From contig NZ_CP130060.1 of assembly GCF_030644385.1 (NCBI RefSeq), forward strand, positions 682,001 to 746,000: DNA of 64,000 nucleotides. Direction: 5' to 3'. Source of the stretch: Stomatobaculum sp. F0698 (GTDB taxonomy: Bacteria; Bacillota; Clostridia; Lachnospirales; Lachnospiraceae). The translations under genes and the position numbers were made by a program. The first letter of the stretch is position 1. The number at the start of each line of letters is the position of its first letter. Under the pieces are notes generated by a model, which saw only the letters and a list, made by a program, of their open reading frames with translations, had not been told where the DNA came from and searched no databases. Shown one piece after another: positions 44,997 through 53,886 of this stretch.

Positions 44997-45467
44997 TCAG
45001 CGCGCGCCCTGACAGCGTCGGTGGGCATCCTCCGGAAGAGGGGCCGCCGTGAGGGAAAGGTTCTCCTCTTCGCGTAGCAGGTCCGCAAGGCTTATGTGAT
45101 CGATCACCTCATTGACTGCGTCCTCAATGCGCGAAAAGACAGAACGGGACACACATCTTCCGGCGAGATCGCAGGAGACCGAGTCCTGTCCGAGACAGAT
45201 AACCGGCGCCATATTGCCCTCGGTCAGGCGTAAGATGTCGCCGACCGAGTAGCTCTCGGGTGCGCGGGTCAGGAGATAACCTCCCTGGGCGCCCCGTATG
45301 CTCTTCACGAAACCCGCTTTGCTCAGCACGGACACAATCTGCTCCAGATACTTTTCCGAGAGCTCCTGCTTTGCGGCGGCATCTTTTAAACGCGTGACTT
45401 GCTCCGGCTGTCTCGCAAATTCCATCATCAGGCGAAGCGCATAGCGCCCCTTTGTGGATATTTTCAT
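44997..45467 (-). CDS. Rrf2-family transcriptional regulator
   Basis: 156-residue winged-helix regulator of the IscR/CymR family: MKISTKGRYALRLMMEFA is the signature N-terminus, with the recognition helix LSEKYLEQIVSVLSKAGFV. It has three cysteines in VICLGQDSVSCDLAGRCVSR (C-x7-C-x5-C) in the place where IscR binds its iron-sulfur cluster, so an Fe-S-sensing role is possible. I start at MKIST behind GGAAGGAGTT, not at the ATG 14 codons upstream. It is divergent from the SPFH gene. Confidence 0.9.
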   Translation of the reverse strand: MKISTKGRYALRLMMEFARQPEQVTRLKDAAAKQELSEKYLEQIVSVLSKAGFVKSIRGAQGGYLLTRAPESYSVGDILRLTEGNMAPVICLGQDSVSCDLAGRCVSRSVFSRIEDAVNEVIDHISLADLLREEENLSLTAAPLPEDAHRRCQGAR

Positions 45468-45570
45468 GACAACTCCTTCCAAGCTTTCTTTGCCAGTATT
45501 TCCTAGCAATTCACTCGGGATTTAGAATAGCAGGAAAAAAACGCTTTGGCAAGCAAAACAGCCCGAATTA

Positions 45571-45579
45571 TGGTATACT
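45571..45579 (+). promoter_or_regulatory. extended -10 promoter of the SPFH operon
   Basis: TGGTATACT is an extended -10 element; no good -35 lies 17 bp upstream. The same TGGTATACTGAA string precedes tyrS. Confidence 0.5.
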
Positions 45580-45625
45580 GAAACGAAAACAATTGGAGTA
45601 TTTTCTCAAAAAAAGGAGGAAAAAT

Positions 45626-46579
45626 ATGCCGTTTGTACCGGGTGTCATTCTGTTGGTTCTGTTTCTTGCGATTCTCGTTAACGGTATTTGCATTGTGCCG
45701 CAGGCGCAGGCGCTCATCATCGAGCGACTGGGACGCTACCACTCGACTTGGGATGCGGGTGTACACCTTAAGATTCCCTTTGTGGATCGCATCGCGAAGC
45801 GCGTCAACCTGAAGGAGCAGGTCGCGGACTTCCCGCCGCAGCCCGTGATTACGAAGGATAACGTCACGATGCGCATCGACTCCGTCGTCTTCTTTGTGAT
45901 TACCGAGCCGAAGCTCTATGCCTACGGTGTCGAGAACCCGATTTCCGCAATCGAGAACCTGACGGCAACCACGCTTCGTAACATCATCGGTTCCATGGAC
46001 CTCGATACCACGCTGACTTCCCGTGAGACCATCAACACCGAGATGCGCTCTCAGCTGGATGTCGCGACCGATCCCTGGGGCATCAAGGTAAACCGTGTCG
46101 AGCTGAAGAACATTCTTCCGCCGGATGCGATTCGCGAGGCCATGGAGAAGCAGATGAAGGCAGAGCGCGAGAAGCGTGAGCTTATCACTCTGGCACAGGG
46201 TAAGAAGGAGTCCGCGGTCCTGAACGCGCAGGGTAATAAGGAGGCTGCCATCCTGAATGCGGAGGCAGAGAAGCAGACTGCGATTCTCCGCGCAGAGGCA
46301 GAGAAGGAGAGAAAGATTCAGGAGGCGGAAGGTCAGGCAAAGGCAATTCGCGCCGTCAAGGAGGCAGAGGCAGATGGTATCCGTCTGATTCGCGAGGCGG
46401 GTGCCGATGAGGCTGTGTTGCGTCTCCGCGGTCTGGATGCTTTGACCCGCGTCGCGGACGGCAGAGCGACCAAGATTGTGATTCCGTCCGACATTCAGAA
46501 TATGGCGGGACTGGTGACCGCTTTAAAGGAGACCGCTTCGGTGGCAACGCCGGGCGATGGGAGTGAGAAGAAAGCATGA
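45626..46579 (+). CDS. SPFH/band-7 (stomatin-like, QmcA-type) membrane protein
   Basis: 317 residues: an N-terminal membrane anchor (about 4-22), the SPFH domain (VPQAQALIIERLGRYHSTWDAGVHL onward, with KDNVTMRIDSVVFFVI), and a long Ala/Glu/Lys coiled coil (about 180-260) with a repeated AILNAEAEKQTAILRAEAEKE pattern. Such proteins oligomerise in the membrane; the exact role is uncertain, as is usual for the family. No NfeD-type partner is adjacent. ATG 45626 follows AAAAGGAGGAAAAAT. It overlaps nadE by four bases. Confidence 0.88.
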   Translation: MPFVPGVILLVLFLAILVNGICIVPQAQALIIERLGRYHSTWDAGVHLKIPFVDRIAKRVNLKEQVADFPPQPVITKDNVTMRIDSVVFFVITEPKLYAYGVENPISAIENLTATTLRNIIGSMDLDTTLTSRETINTEMRSQLDVATDPWGIKVNRVELKNILPPDAIREAMEKQMKAEREKRELITLAQGKKESAVLNAQGNKEAAILNAEAEKQTAILRAEAEKERKIQEAEGQAKAIRAVKEAEADGIRLIREAGADEAVLRLRGLDALTRVADGRATKIVIPSDIQNMAGLVTALKETASVATPGDGSEKKA

Positions 46580-48489
46580 GAGACGGGTTTCTCCGCGTCG
46601 CGGCCGCGACGCCTTCCGTGCGGGTTGCAGATCCCGCTTACAACCGGGAGCAAATCGAGACCATCATTCGGAGCGAAGCGGCTCGGGGAACCAAGGTACT
46701 GGTGTTCCCCGAGCTCGCGCTGAGCGCCTACACCTGCGGGGATTTGTTTTTGCAGGACGCGCTGCAGGAAGCGGTGCTTCGGGAGTTGCGGCAGCTGTTG
46801 CATAACACGGCGGACAGCGAAGTGCTTTGCTTTGTCGGTCTGCCCTTTGCGTTTGAGAACCGACTTTACAATGCGGTTGCCGTTTTTCAGAAGGGAGAAC
46901 TGCTCGGCCTCGTGCCGAAGCGTCACATTCCGAATTACGGCGAGTTTTATGAGCGGCGCTATTTTGCGCCGGGCTTCGAGTCTCCGGTTCTGGTGTCTCT
47001 CTTCGGGGAGCGCTTGCCCTTCGGTGCGAGACTGCTCTTTTCCTGCGAGAGCTTGCCGGAGCTCAAAATCGGCGTTGAAATCTGTGAGGATCTCTGGGTG
47101 CCGAATGCGCCCTCCATCGATCTCTGCACGGCAGGGGCTACGCTCATCGTGAACTGCTCGGCCTCGAATGCGCTCGCCGGAAAGCGGAAAGCGCGGCGCG
47201 AACTCGTACAGGCGCAGAGCAGCAAGCTGCTCGCGGGCTATGTCTACGCGAGCGCAGGCGAAGGGGAATCGACACAGGACCTCGTGTTCAGCGCCCACAA
47301 TTTAATTGCGGAGGCCGGAGAAGTGCTCGCGGAGTCCCCCTTGCTCACGAATACGGTCATCGCTTCGGAATTGGATTTGAAAAAGCTGCTCTTCTTAAGA
47401 AGACGTCAGAGCAGCTATCCGGAGAGAGACAGCGAGTCAAACCTGTACTGCGACATCGACTTTTCGCTAAGTCTCACGGAGACCGAGCTTACGCGAAAGG
47501 TGAACCCGGCACCCTTTGTGCCGGCAGAGCCCGAGGCGCGCGCGGAGCGCTGCGAGGAAATCCTTAGGATACAGGCACTCGGCCTGAAAAAACGCCTTGA
47601 CCACATCCACGGCTCCCGTGCCGTGCTGGGGCTTTCGGGCGGACTTGATTCGACCCTTGCCCTCCTTGTCGCGGTACGGAGCTTTGATGCGCTCGGCCTT
47701 CCGCGGAGCGGCATTGAGACGATAACCATGCCGGCCTTCGGCACGACGGACAGGACCTATCGAAATGCCTGCGAACTCGCGGCGGCACTCGGGACAAGCC
47801 TCGAGGAAATTTCGATACGCGAAGCCGTGTTACAGCACTTTAAGGACATCAAACAGGATCCCGAGAAGCACGACATCACCTATGAGAATTCTCAGGCACG
47901 CGAACGCACCCAGGTGCTCATGGACATTGCGAACCGGGACAATGCACTGGTGATCGGAACCGGAGATCTCTCGGAGCTGGCGCTCGGCTGGGCCACCTAT
48001 AACGGCGATCACATGTCGATGTACGCGGTCAATGTCTCGGTGCCGAAGACCTTGGTGCGTGTTTTGGTGGAGCATGAGGCCGGTCTTGCGAGCGGAAAGC
48101 TTCGCGAGGTCTTACTCGACATTCTCGATACGCCGGTGAGCCCCGAGCTCTTGCCGCCGAAGGACGGCGTCATCAGCCAAAAGACAGAGGATTTGGTGGG
48201 ACCCTACGAGCTCCACGATTTCTTCCTGTTTCAGATGCTGCGCTACGGCAGCGGTCCGCGGAAAATTTACCGCCTTGGTCTGCGCGCCTTTGCGGGCGTC
48301 TATGACGAGGCGACTGTCAAAAAGTGGCTGCTCACCTTCCTCCGCCGTTTCTTCACGCAGCAGTTTAAGCGTTCCTGTCTGCCGGACGGCCCGAAGACGG
48401 GCAGTGTTGCGGTCTCGCCGCGCGGCGATCTCCGCATGCCCTCGGATGCGATGAGCCGCATCTGGATCGAAGAGGCGGAGGCGCTATGA
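46576..48489 (+). CDS. nadE: glutamine-dependent NAD+ synthase
   Basis: Amidates deamido-NAD with glutamine-derived ammonia. An N-terminal nitrilase-type glutaminase has the Glu in VFPELALSAYT, Lys in VPKRHIPNYGEF and Cys in GVEICEDLW. The C-terminal synthetase carries the ATP loop LGLSGGLDSTLALLV near residue 350 and GTGDLSELALGW. 637 residues is standard for the two-domain form. ATG 46576 overlaps the SPFH stop (ATGA), and its stop overlaps the next gene. Confidence 0.95.
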   Translation: MRDGFLRVAAATPSVRVADPAYNREQIETIIRSEAARGTKVLVFPELALSAYTCGDLFLQDALQEAVLRELRQLLHNTADSEVLCFVGLPFAFENRLYNAVAVFQKGELLGLVPKRHIPNYGEFYERRYFAPGFESPVLVSLFGERLPFGARLLFSCESLPELKIGVEICEDLWVPNAPSIDLCTAGATLIVNCSASNALAGKRKARRELVQAQSSKLLAGYVYASAGEGESTQDLVFSAHNLIAEAGEVLAESPLLTNTVIASELDLKKLLFLRRRQSSYPERDSESNLYCDIDFSLSLTETELTRKVNPAPFVPAEPEARAERCEEILRIQALGLKKRLDHIHGSRAVLGLSGGLDSTLALLVAVRSFDALGLPRSGIETITMPAFGTTDRTYRNACELAAALGTSLEEISIREAVLQHFKDIKQDPEKHDITYENSQARERTQVLMDIANRDNALVIGTGDLSELALGWATYNGDHMSMYAVNVSVPKTLVRVLVEHEAGLASGKLREVLLDILDTPVSPELLPPKDGVISQKTEDLVGPYELHDFFLFQMLRYGSGPRKIYRLGLRAFAGVYDEATVKKWLLTFLRRFFTQQFKRSCLPDGPKTGSVAVSPRGDLRMPSDAMSRIWIEEAEAL

Positions 48490-49277
48490 TTACGTCTCCG
48501 GCCAACAAAAAAGTGAAGGAAGTGCGGGCGATCTTTGACAAGGCCTCTCTCCGCGCGGAGCGGGGACTCTTTCCGATTGAGGGGGTACGCATGTTTCTGG
48601 AGGCGCCCGAAGCCGAGATTGAAGAGCTCTATGTGAGTGAGAGTTTTGCAGCGCGCGCCGAGGGAACCATCCGGGAAAAAATAGCCGGGCTCAAGGCAGA
48701 GACCGTCGCAGACAATATTTTCGCGAAGATGTCGGACACGAAGACGCCGCAGGGCGTGCTCGCACTGGTCCGCATGCAGAGAAAGAGTCTTGCGGAAGTG
48801 TTGGCGGAAGGTGCAAGCTGCTTCCTCGCGGTCGAGAGTTTGCAGGATCCCGGCAATTTGGGCACCATGCTGCGCGCGGGTGAGGGGGCAGGACTCTCTG
48901 CGATACTCGCAAACCGCGGCACGGTGGATGTCTACAACCCGAAACTGGTGCGCGCGACCATGGGCAGCATATTCCGCATTCCGGTGGTCTATGTGGACGA
49001 CTTTCCGGCGGCACTCTTTCAGCTCAAGCAGGAAGGGATAAGCCTCTATGCGGCGGCGCTTCAGGCCTCCGTACCCTATGACAGCATAGCTTACCCGGAG
49101 AAGACTGCCTTTTTAATCGGCAATGAGGCTGCCGGCCTCAGCGAGGAGGCGATTGCCGCGGCAAATCAGAGCATTCACATTCCCATGCTCGGGCAGGTGG
49201 AATCCTTAAATGCGGCGGTTGCCGCCTCGATTTTACTCTACGAGCGCGCAAGACAGAGAAGAAAGGAGCGTGCATGA
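48486..49277 (+). CDS. TrmH/SpoU-family RNA 2'-O-methyltransferase
   Basis: 263-residue SAM-dependent RNA ribose methyltransferase. The N-terminal substrate-binding domain (ITSPANKKVKEVRAIF) precedes the knotted SPOUT domain with the three motifs NLGTMLRAGEGAG, FLIGNEAAGLSE and SLNAAVAASILLYE. Whether the target is 23S rRNA or tRNA cannot be read here. It overlaps nadE at its start and the next small gene at its end. Confidence 0.9.
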   Translation: MITSPANKKVKEVRAIFDKASLRAERGLFPIEGVRMFLEAPEAEIEELYVSESFAARAEGTIREKIAGLKAETVADNIFAKMSDTKTPQGVLALVRMQRKSLAEVLAEGASCFLAVESLQDPGNLGTMLRAGEGAGLSAILANRGTVDVYNPKLVRATMGSIFRIPVVYVDDFPAALFQLKQEGISLYAAALQASVPYDSIAYPEKTAFLIGNEAAGLSEEAIAAANQSIHIPMLGQVESLNAAVAASILLYERARQRRKERA

Positions 49278-49564
49278 AGGGAAGCATGACGGCGCAGAAC
49301 AGCTTTTTACTGGATGCTCTGCATGTCTTTGTCGGGGTTGCGGTCACGGTGCTGGCGGTCTTTGCCTTTTTGTCGCCGGAAGAGCACCCGCTCTTTTTCT
49401 CCCTGATTTTCGGCCTGGCGGGTCTCCTGGCCCTTGCAAACGGCCTGGTGCGCCTCTCGGCGCTCGGGCGGGCACACCGGAAAAAAGGAACTGCGTTTGC
49501 GATCGTTTTTCTGGGGCTCTTGCTCCTCATCCTCTGCGCAATCAGCGCGGTTGTCATGCTCTGA
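49274..49564 (+). CDS. small hypothetical membrane protein
   Basis: 96 residues with three hydrophobic segments (about 13-33, 40-60 and 74-95) separated by short basic loops. I do not recognise a characterised family. ATG 49274 overlaps the methyltransferase stop (ATGA) behind GAAAGGAGCG, so translation is coupled. Its stop is nine bases before birA. Confidence 0.7.
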   Translation: MKGSMTAQNSFLLDALHVFVGVAVTVLAVFAFLSPEEHPLFFSLIFGLAGLLALANGLVRLSALGRAHRKKGTAFAIVFLGLLLLILCAISAVVML

Positions 49565-49573
49565 GGTGAAGCC

Positions 49574-50557
49574 TTGTTAAAGGATGATATTTTAAAGGCC
49601 CTGCTCGACGCGGGCGATTACTGCTCCGGTCAGGCGCTCTGTGAACGTTTTCATGTGACACGGACCGCCGTCTGGAAGGCGGTCGCAAAGCTTCGGGATG
49701 AGGGCTATACCATTGAAGCGAGACAGAATCGAGGGTATTTATTGCGAAATACAGGATATTTGCTGAGTCAGGCCTCTCTCGATGAGGCCTTCGGCGATCA
49801 GCGGTTTTTGAAGCGCTGGGTCTTTTTGCAGCAGACCGACTCGACCAATCTGGAGGTGAAACGTGCCGCCGGAGAGGGCGACGCGGGCCCCACGCTCTTT
49901 GTCGCGGAGGAACAGACCGCGGGCAGGGGGCGCAGAGGCAGAAGTTGGAGTTCTCCGCCCGGCAGTGGCATCTGGATGTCGCTTTTACTGCGCCCGAAGC
50001 TCCGCCCGGAGCGCGCATCTATGCTTACCTTGGTCACGGCACTTGCCGTGACGGACGGCATACGCGAGGCGACCGGCCTCGAGGCAGCCATCAAGTGGCC
50101 GAACGATGTTGTGGTGCGCGGGAAAAAGGTCGCAGGGATACTCACGGAGATGAGTACGGATTTGGACCGCATCGAATTTGTGGTCATCGGCATCGGCATC
50201 AATGTCAATACGGGAAGCTTTCCGGAAGAAATACGAGAAGTTGCGACTTCACTCGCAATCGAACAGGGCAAGGAGACGGCGCGCACGCCCATCATTGCCG
50301 CGGTTTGGAAGCAGTTTGCGCACTATGAGAAGTTGTTTGAAGAGAACGGCAGCTTTGCGGCTCTGAAGGAGCGCTATGAAGCGCTGCTTGCGAACCGGGG
50401 AAGAGAAGTGCGCGTTCTGGACCCCGACGGCGAGTACTGCGGTGTTGCGGAGGGCATTACGGAGAGCGGTGAGCTCTTGGTGCGGCGTGAAGATCAAAGT
50501 CTCACGGCCGTTCGGAGCGGAGAGGTCAGTGTGCGCGGGATTTACGGCTATATTTAA
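49574..50557 (+). CDS. birA: biotin operon repressor / biotin-protein ligase BirA
   Basis: Two-function protein: an N-terminal winged helix (CERFHVTRTAVWKAVAKLRDEGYTIEARQNRGYLL) for DNA binding, and a biotin-protein ligase core with the biotinyl-AMP loop GRGRRGRSWSSPPGSG near residue 120 and AIKWPNDVVVRGKKVAGIL. 327 residues. The start is a TTG at 49574, since no ATG/GTG lies in frame nearby and GAGGTGAA precedes it. No biotin gene is in the window, so repressor targets are unknown. Confidence 0.93.
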   Translation: MLKDDILKALLDAGDYCSGQALCERFHVTRTAVWKAVAKLRDEGYTIEARQNRGYLLRNTGYLLSQASLDEAFGDQRFLKRWVFLQQTDSTNLEVKRAAGEGDAGPTLFVAEEQTAGRGRRGRSWSSPPGSGIWMSLLLRPKLRPERASMLTLVTALAVTDGIREATGLEAAIKWPNDVVVRGKKVAGILTEMSTDLDRIEFVVIGIGINVNTGSFPEEIREVATSLAIEQGKETARTPIIAAVWKQFAHYEKLFEENGSFAALKERYEALLANRGREVRVLDPDGEYCGVAEGITESGELLVRREDQSLTAVRSGEVSVRGIYGYI

Positions 50558-50600
50558 GTTTCGTATCTTCAGCGGAGCAAGAACAGGAGGATGAATCCAA

Positions 50601-51845
50601 ATGGCAGAAGAGAAGAGAACGGAAAAGAAGAGCGCAAAGGGCGGCAAGAAGGCGGAGACCGAAAAGCGTGAAATTCGCGAGCAGGAGCTCATGCAGGGAT
50701 TGCTGCAGCTGGTCGAGCAGGCCAAGAACAAGGATTCCAAGCTGGATGTCGATGAAATCAATGACTATTTTCAGGATTACCAGCTGAGTCCCGAGGGCAT
50801 AGAACATATCTACAACTATCTCGAGGCCAACAACATCGAGGTACAGCATCACCGTGAGGAAGAGCCGCCGGAAGATTTGGAAAAGGCGGACAAGGGGGGT
50901 GATGTCCTGCTGGGACTTGATCTGGATCTCGACGACGACCTCGACAATGAGGATGAGAACGGCGAGAAAATCGAGGGAGAAGAGATCAATCTGAACCCGG
51001 TGGATCTTCTGGAAGGCGTCGGCACGGAAGACCCGGTCCGCATGTATTTAAAGGAAATCGGCACCGTTCCGCTGCTCACCGCGGAAGAAGAGATGGAGCT
51101 CGCGCGAAGAAAGCAGGCGGGCGATGAAAAGGCGAAGAAGAAGCTGATTGAGGCGAACCTCCGCCTCGTGGTCAGCATCGCGAAGCGCTACACGGGACGC
51201 GGCATGAGCTTTCTGGACCTCGTGCAGGAGGGCAATTTGGGTCTCATCAAGGGTGTCGAGAAGTTCGATCCCGAGAAGGGATTTAAGCTCTCGACCTATG
51301 CGACTTGGTGGATACGCCAGTCCGTGACGCGCGCGCTCGCAGATCAGGCGAGAACCATACGCGTGCCGGTGCACATGGTCGAGACCATCAACAAGATGAG
51401 CAAGATGCAGCGCAAGCTGACGCTGGAGCTCGGCTACGAGCCGAGTGTCGCGGAACTCGCAAAGGCCCTCGATATGACCGAGGAGAAGGTCATGGAGATT
51501 ATGCAGATTGCAAGAGAGCCCGCTTCGCTCGAGACGCCGATCGGTGAGGAGGACGATTCGAACCTCGGCGACTTTGTCGCGGACAACAATGTGCTGACCC
51601 CGGAGGACAATGTGGAGTCCGTCATGCTGCGCGAGCACATCGACGCACTGCTCGGCGACTTAAAGGAGAGAGAGCGCCAGGTCATCGTGCTGCGCTTCGG
51701 CCTTGAGGACGGCCATCCGCGCACGCTTGAGGAGGTCGGCAGAGAGTTCAAGGTGACCAGAGAGCGCATACGCCAGATTGAGGCAAAGGCGCTCAGGAAG
51801 CTCAGAAACCCGGTGAGATCCAAGAGAATTCGAGACTTTTTATGA
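50601..51845 (+). CDS. rpoD: RNA polymerase primary sigma factor
   Basis: Housekeeping sigma-70. Region 1.1-type N-terminus with a highly acidic stretch ([23 protein letters not shown]), region 1.2 [16 protein letters not shown], region 2 [30 protein letters not shown] ... [10 protein letters not shown], region 3, and region 4 with the helix-turn-helix [27 protein letters not shown]. 414 residues. It follows birA rather than the usual dnaG. The stop overlaps queH. Confidence 0.96.
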   Translation: MAEEKRTEKKSAKGGKKAETEKREIREQELMQGLLQLVEQAKNKDSKLDVDEINDYFQDYQLSPEGIEHIYNYLEANNIEVQHHREEEPPEDLEKADKGGDVLLGLDLDLDDDLDNEDENGEKIEGEEINLNPVDLLEGVGTEDPVRMYLKEIGTVPLLTAEEEMELARRKQAGDEKAKKKLIEANLRLVVSIAKRYTGRGMSFLDLVQEGNLGLIKGVEKFDPEKGFKLSTYATWWIRQSVTRALADQARTIRVPVHMVETINKMSKMQRKLTLELGYEPSVAELAKALDMTEEKVMEIMQIAREPASLETPIGEEDDSNLGDFVADNNVLTPEDNVESVMLREHIDALLGDLKERERQVIVLRFGLEDGHPRTLEEVGREFKVTRERIRQIEAKALRKLRNPVRSKRIRDFL

Positions 51846-52546
51846 ATCAGAGAAATTACCAGAGAGAACAGGACCTCTTGGTCCGAAAAAACGAAGCTTC
51901 GGGACTTGTCCCGAAGCTTCTTCTTCACGTCTGCTGTGCGCCCTGCTCTTCCTTTTGTCTGGAGAGCTTGACACCGCACTTTGATGTGACTGTCTTTTTC
52001 TGTAACCCGAACATCGATGACCCGGAGGAATACCACCGGCGCGCCGAGGAGGAGCAGCGCTTACTCCGGGAAATGAATTTGCCGCGGCCGGTGGGCTTTC
52101 TAGAGGGGGAGTATAATCCGGAGCGCTTTCACGAAGCGGTGCGAGGTCACGAAACGGACCCCGAGGGCGGCGAGCGCTGCGGTATTTGCTTTGAACTCCG
52201 CCTCCGCGAGAGCGCAAAGGCTGCCAAGGCGGGCGGTTTTGACTATTTTACGACCAGTCTCACCATTTCCCCGATGAAAAGCGCCCCCCGACTGAATGCC
52301 ATCGGGGAGCGCATTGCGGCGGAGGAAGGGGTTGCCTTCCTGCCCTCTGATTTTAAAAAGAAAAACGGGTTTCTCCGCTCGACCGAGCTCTCGAAAGAGC
52401 ACGGACTGTACCGCCAGGATTACTGCGGTTGCTCCTACTCGAAGCGGGATGCGGAGCGGAGAGAAGCTCAGCGGTGCTCGGAGGCAAAGACGGACTCCGC
52501 GAGCGTATCCGCAAGCGCGAGCAGCTGTAAGCGCTGTTCCTCGTGA
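51842..52546 (+). CDS. queH: epoxyqueuosine reductase QueH
   Basis: Last step of queuosine synthesis in tRNA, in the QueH form that uses an Fe-S cluster. The conserved cysteines appear as [12 protein letters not shown] near residues 28-39, [11 protein letters not shown] near 112, and [10 protein letters not shown] near 196. [10 protein letters not shown] is a typical start, so I accept ATG 51842, which overlaps the rpoD stop. Odd points: a perfect 13-bp hairpin sits at codons 18-27, and the final ~27 residues, past the conserved SYSKRD, are read from DNA antisense to the end of the flavodiiron gene. Confidence 0.9.
   Translation: MNQRNYQREQDLLVRKNEASGLVPKLLLHVCCAPCSSFCLESLTPHFDVTVFFCNPNIDDPEEYHRRAEEEQRLLREMNLPRPVGFLEGEYNPERFHEAVRGHETDPEGGERCGICFELRLRESAKAAKAGGFDYFTTSLTISPMKSAPRLNAIGERIAAEEGVAFLPSDFKKKNGFLRSTELSKEHGLYRQDYCGCSYSKRDAERREAQRCSEAKTDSASVSASASSCKRCSS
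51893..51925 (+). terminator. terminator-like hairpin inside queH
   Basis: GAAGCTTCGGGAC and GTCCCGAAGCTTC pair perfectly over 13 bp around TT, preceded by six A and followed by TTCTTC. It lies 48 bases past the rpoD stop, where a terminator for rpoD would be expected, but within the queH reading frame. Confidence 0.6.
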
Positions 52547-53694
52547 CCGCGGGACTTTAAAGTGACCGTGTCCTGCAGGAAGTTCATGTTCTTCATCGAA
52601 GAGAAGAGTTCGCTCATCTTCTTGCCGGACACCGGCGCCCAGGAGCCGTTCTCCACGAGTGCAATCGAGCGGTTCTGCAAATTGTGAGCCGCAAGCTCGC
52701 GAAGCAGTCCCTCCATGTAGGGGAAGATTTCGTTGTTGTAGGTCGCGGAGGCAAAGACCAGGTGGCTCGCGCGGAAAGCCTCGGAGACCAGGTAGGAGAC
52801 ATCGGTCACGGAGACATCGTACATTTTGATGTTCTTGATCTTCCGCTCGCCGAGGGCGTTTGCAAGCACTTCCGCGGCATTTTCGGTGCCGCCGTAAATC
52901 GAAGCATAGAAGATAACCACTTCGTTGTCCTCGGGGCGGTAAGTTGCCCAGCGGGAGTACTTCTCAATGATCCACTGAATCTTATTTGCGACGCGCCACA
53001 CCGGGCCGTGCAAGGGGCAAATCATCTGAATGTCGAGGCCCGCAGCTTTATTTAAGAGCGCCTGCACCTGCGTGCCGTATTTGCCGACGATGTTCGAGTA
53101 GTAGCGGCGCATCTCGGAGAGCTCAAAGTCGCCGAAATTAAGCTGATCCGCATAGAGGTTGCCGGAGAGTGCACCGAAGGTGCCGAATGCATCCGCGGAG
53201 AAGAGAATCTTATCGGTCTCGTCATAGGTGACGGTAACTTCCGGCCAGTGCACCATGGGAGCCAGGATGAAGCGGAAGTTGTGGTGACCGGTCGAGAGCG
53301 TATCGTTCTCCTTGACCTGCATGACCTTACCCTGCAGGTTGAGCTCTCCGAAGAACTGCTTGATCATCGCGTGGGTCTTTGCGCTACCCACAACCGTAGC
53401 CTCCGGGTAACGGAGCAGCACTTCGGCAAGCGTAGCGCAGTGATCCGGCTCCATGTGATTCACGATGATGTAGTCGAGCGGACGGCCGTTCAGCACAGCC
53501 TTGATGTTTTCGAGGAACACCCCGCAGATTGCGTGATCCACGGTATCGAGCAGGACGGTCTTCTCGTCCGTAACCAAGTAAGAATTGTAGGAAATGCCGA
53601 GCGGAACCGGATGGCAGTTCTCAAACTTAGCGAGTCTACGGTCGCTGGATCCGAGATACCAGAGCGTATCGCTCATCTGAATTGCCTGATGCAT
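52468..53694 (-). CDS. flavodiiron protein (FprA-type A flavoprotein)
   Basis: Reduces oxygen to water or nitric oxide to nitrous oxide, protecting anaerobes. The N-terminal metallo-beta-lactamase-like domain keeps the diiron ligands: NHMEPDH near residue 78, MVHWPE, FSADAFG and PLHGPV. The C-terminal flavodoxin domain starts near 250 with VIFYASIYGGTENAAEVLA for FMN. 408 residues; no fused rubredoxin. ATG 53694 follows AAAGGAGAAGTT. It is convergent with queH, overlapping it by 79 bases, and divergent from mrp. Confidence 0.94.
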   Translation of the reverse strand: MHQAIQMSDTLWYLGSSDRRLAKFENCHPVPLGISYNSYLVTDEKTVLLDTVDHAICGVFLENIKAVLNGRPLDYIIVNHMEPDHCATLAEVLLRYPEATVVGSAKTHAMIKQFFGELNLQGKVMQVKENDTLSTGHHNFRFILAPMVHWPEVTVTYDETDKILFSADAFGTFGALSGNLYADQLNFGDFELSEMRRYYSNIVGKYGTQVQALLNKAAGLDIQMICPLHGPVWRVANKIQWIIEKYSRWATYRPEDNEVVIFYASIYGGTENAAEVLANALGERKIKNIKMYDVSVTDVSYLVSEAFRASHLVFASATYNNEIFPYMEGLLRELAAHNLQNRSIALVENGSWAPVSGKKMSELFSSMKNMNFLQDTVTLKSRGHEEQRLQLLALADTLAESVFASEHR

Positions 53695-53767
53695 AACTTC
53701 TCCTTTTCTGACAGTTTGCAGTGACTAAGTATTGCGCCGCAAAATCATCTGGAACTTCTTCGCGGAC

Positions 53768-53776
53768 AGTATACCA
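53768..53776 (-). promoter_or_regulatory. extended -10 promoter of the flavodiiron gene
   Basis: On the minus strand the sequence reads TGGTATACT, the same extended -10 as for tyrS and the SPFH gene. No clear -35 is visible. Confidence 0.45.
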
Positions 53777-53801
53777 CAAAGGAGGGCAGGCTTGCCACTG
53801 C

Positions 53802-53830
53802 TTGCGGATTGCTTTGGAATGTTGTAGACT
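53802..53830 (+). promoter_or_regulatory. mrp promoter
   Basis: TTGCGG (53802-53807) and TAGACT (53825-53830) with a 17-bp spacer and TG just before the -10. A short hairpin GGAGC-TAAG-GCTCC (about 53861-53875) lies in the leader, before the ribosome binding site. Confidence 0.5.
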
Positions 53831-53886
53831 GAACTCGTCTTAAATCTAGGAAATAAAGCGGAGCTAAGGCTCCTAAGAGGTGACTT

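Noticed and set aside
53861..53875. Hairpin in the mrp leader as a riboswitch
   Set aside because: Only a five-base stem in a leader of about 50 bases; too small to support a regulatory RNA.
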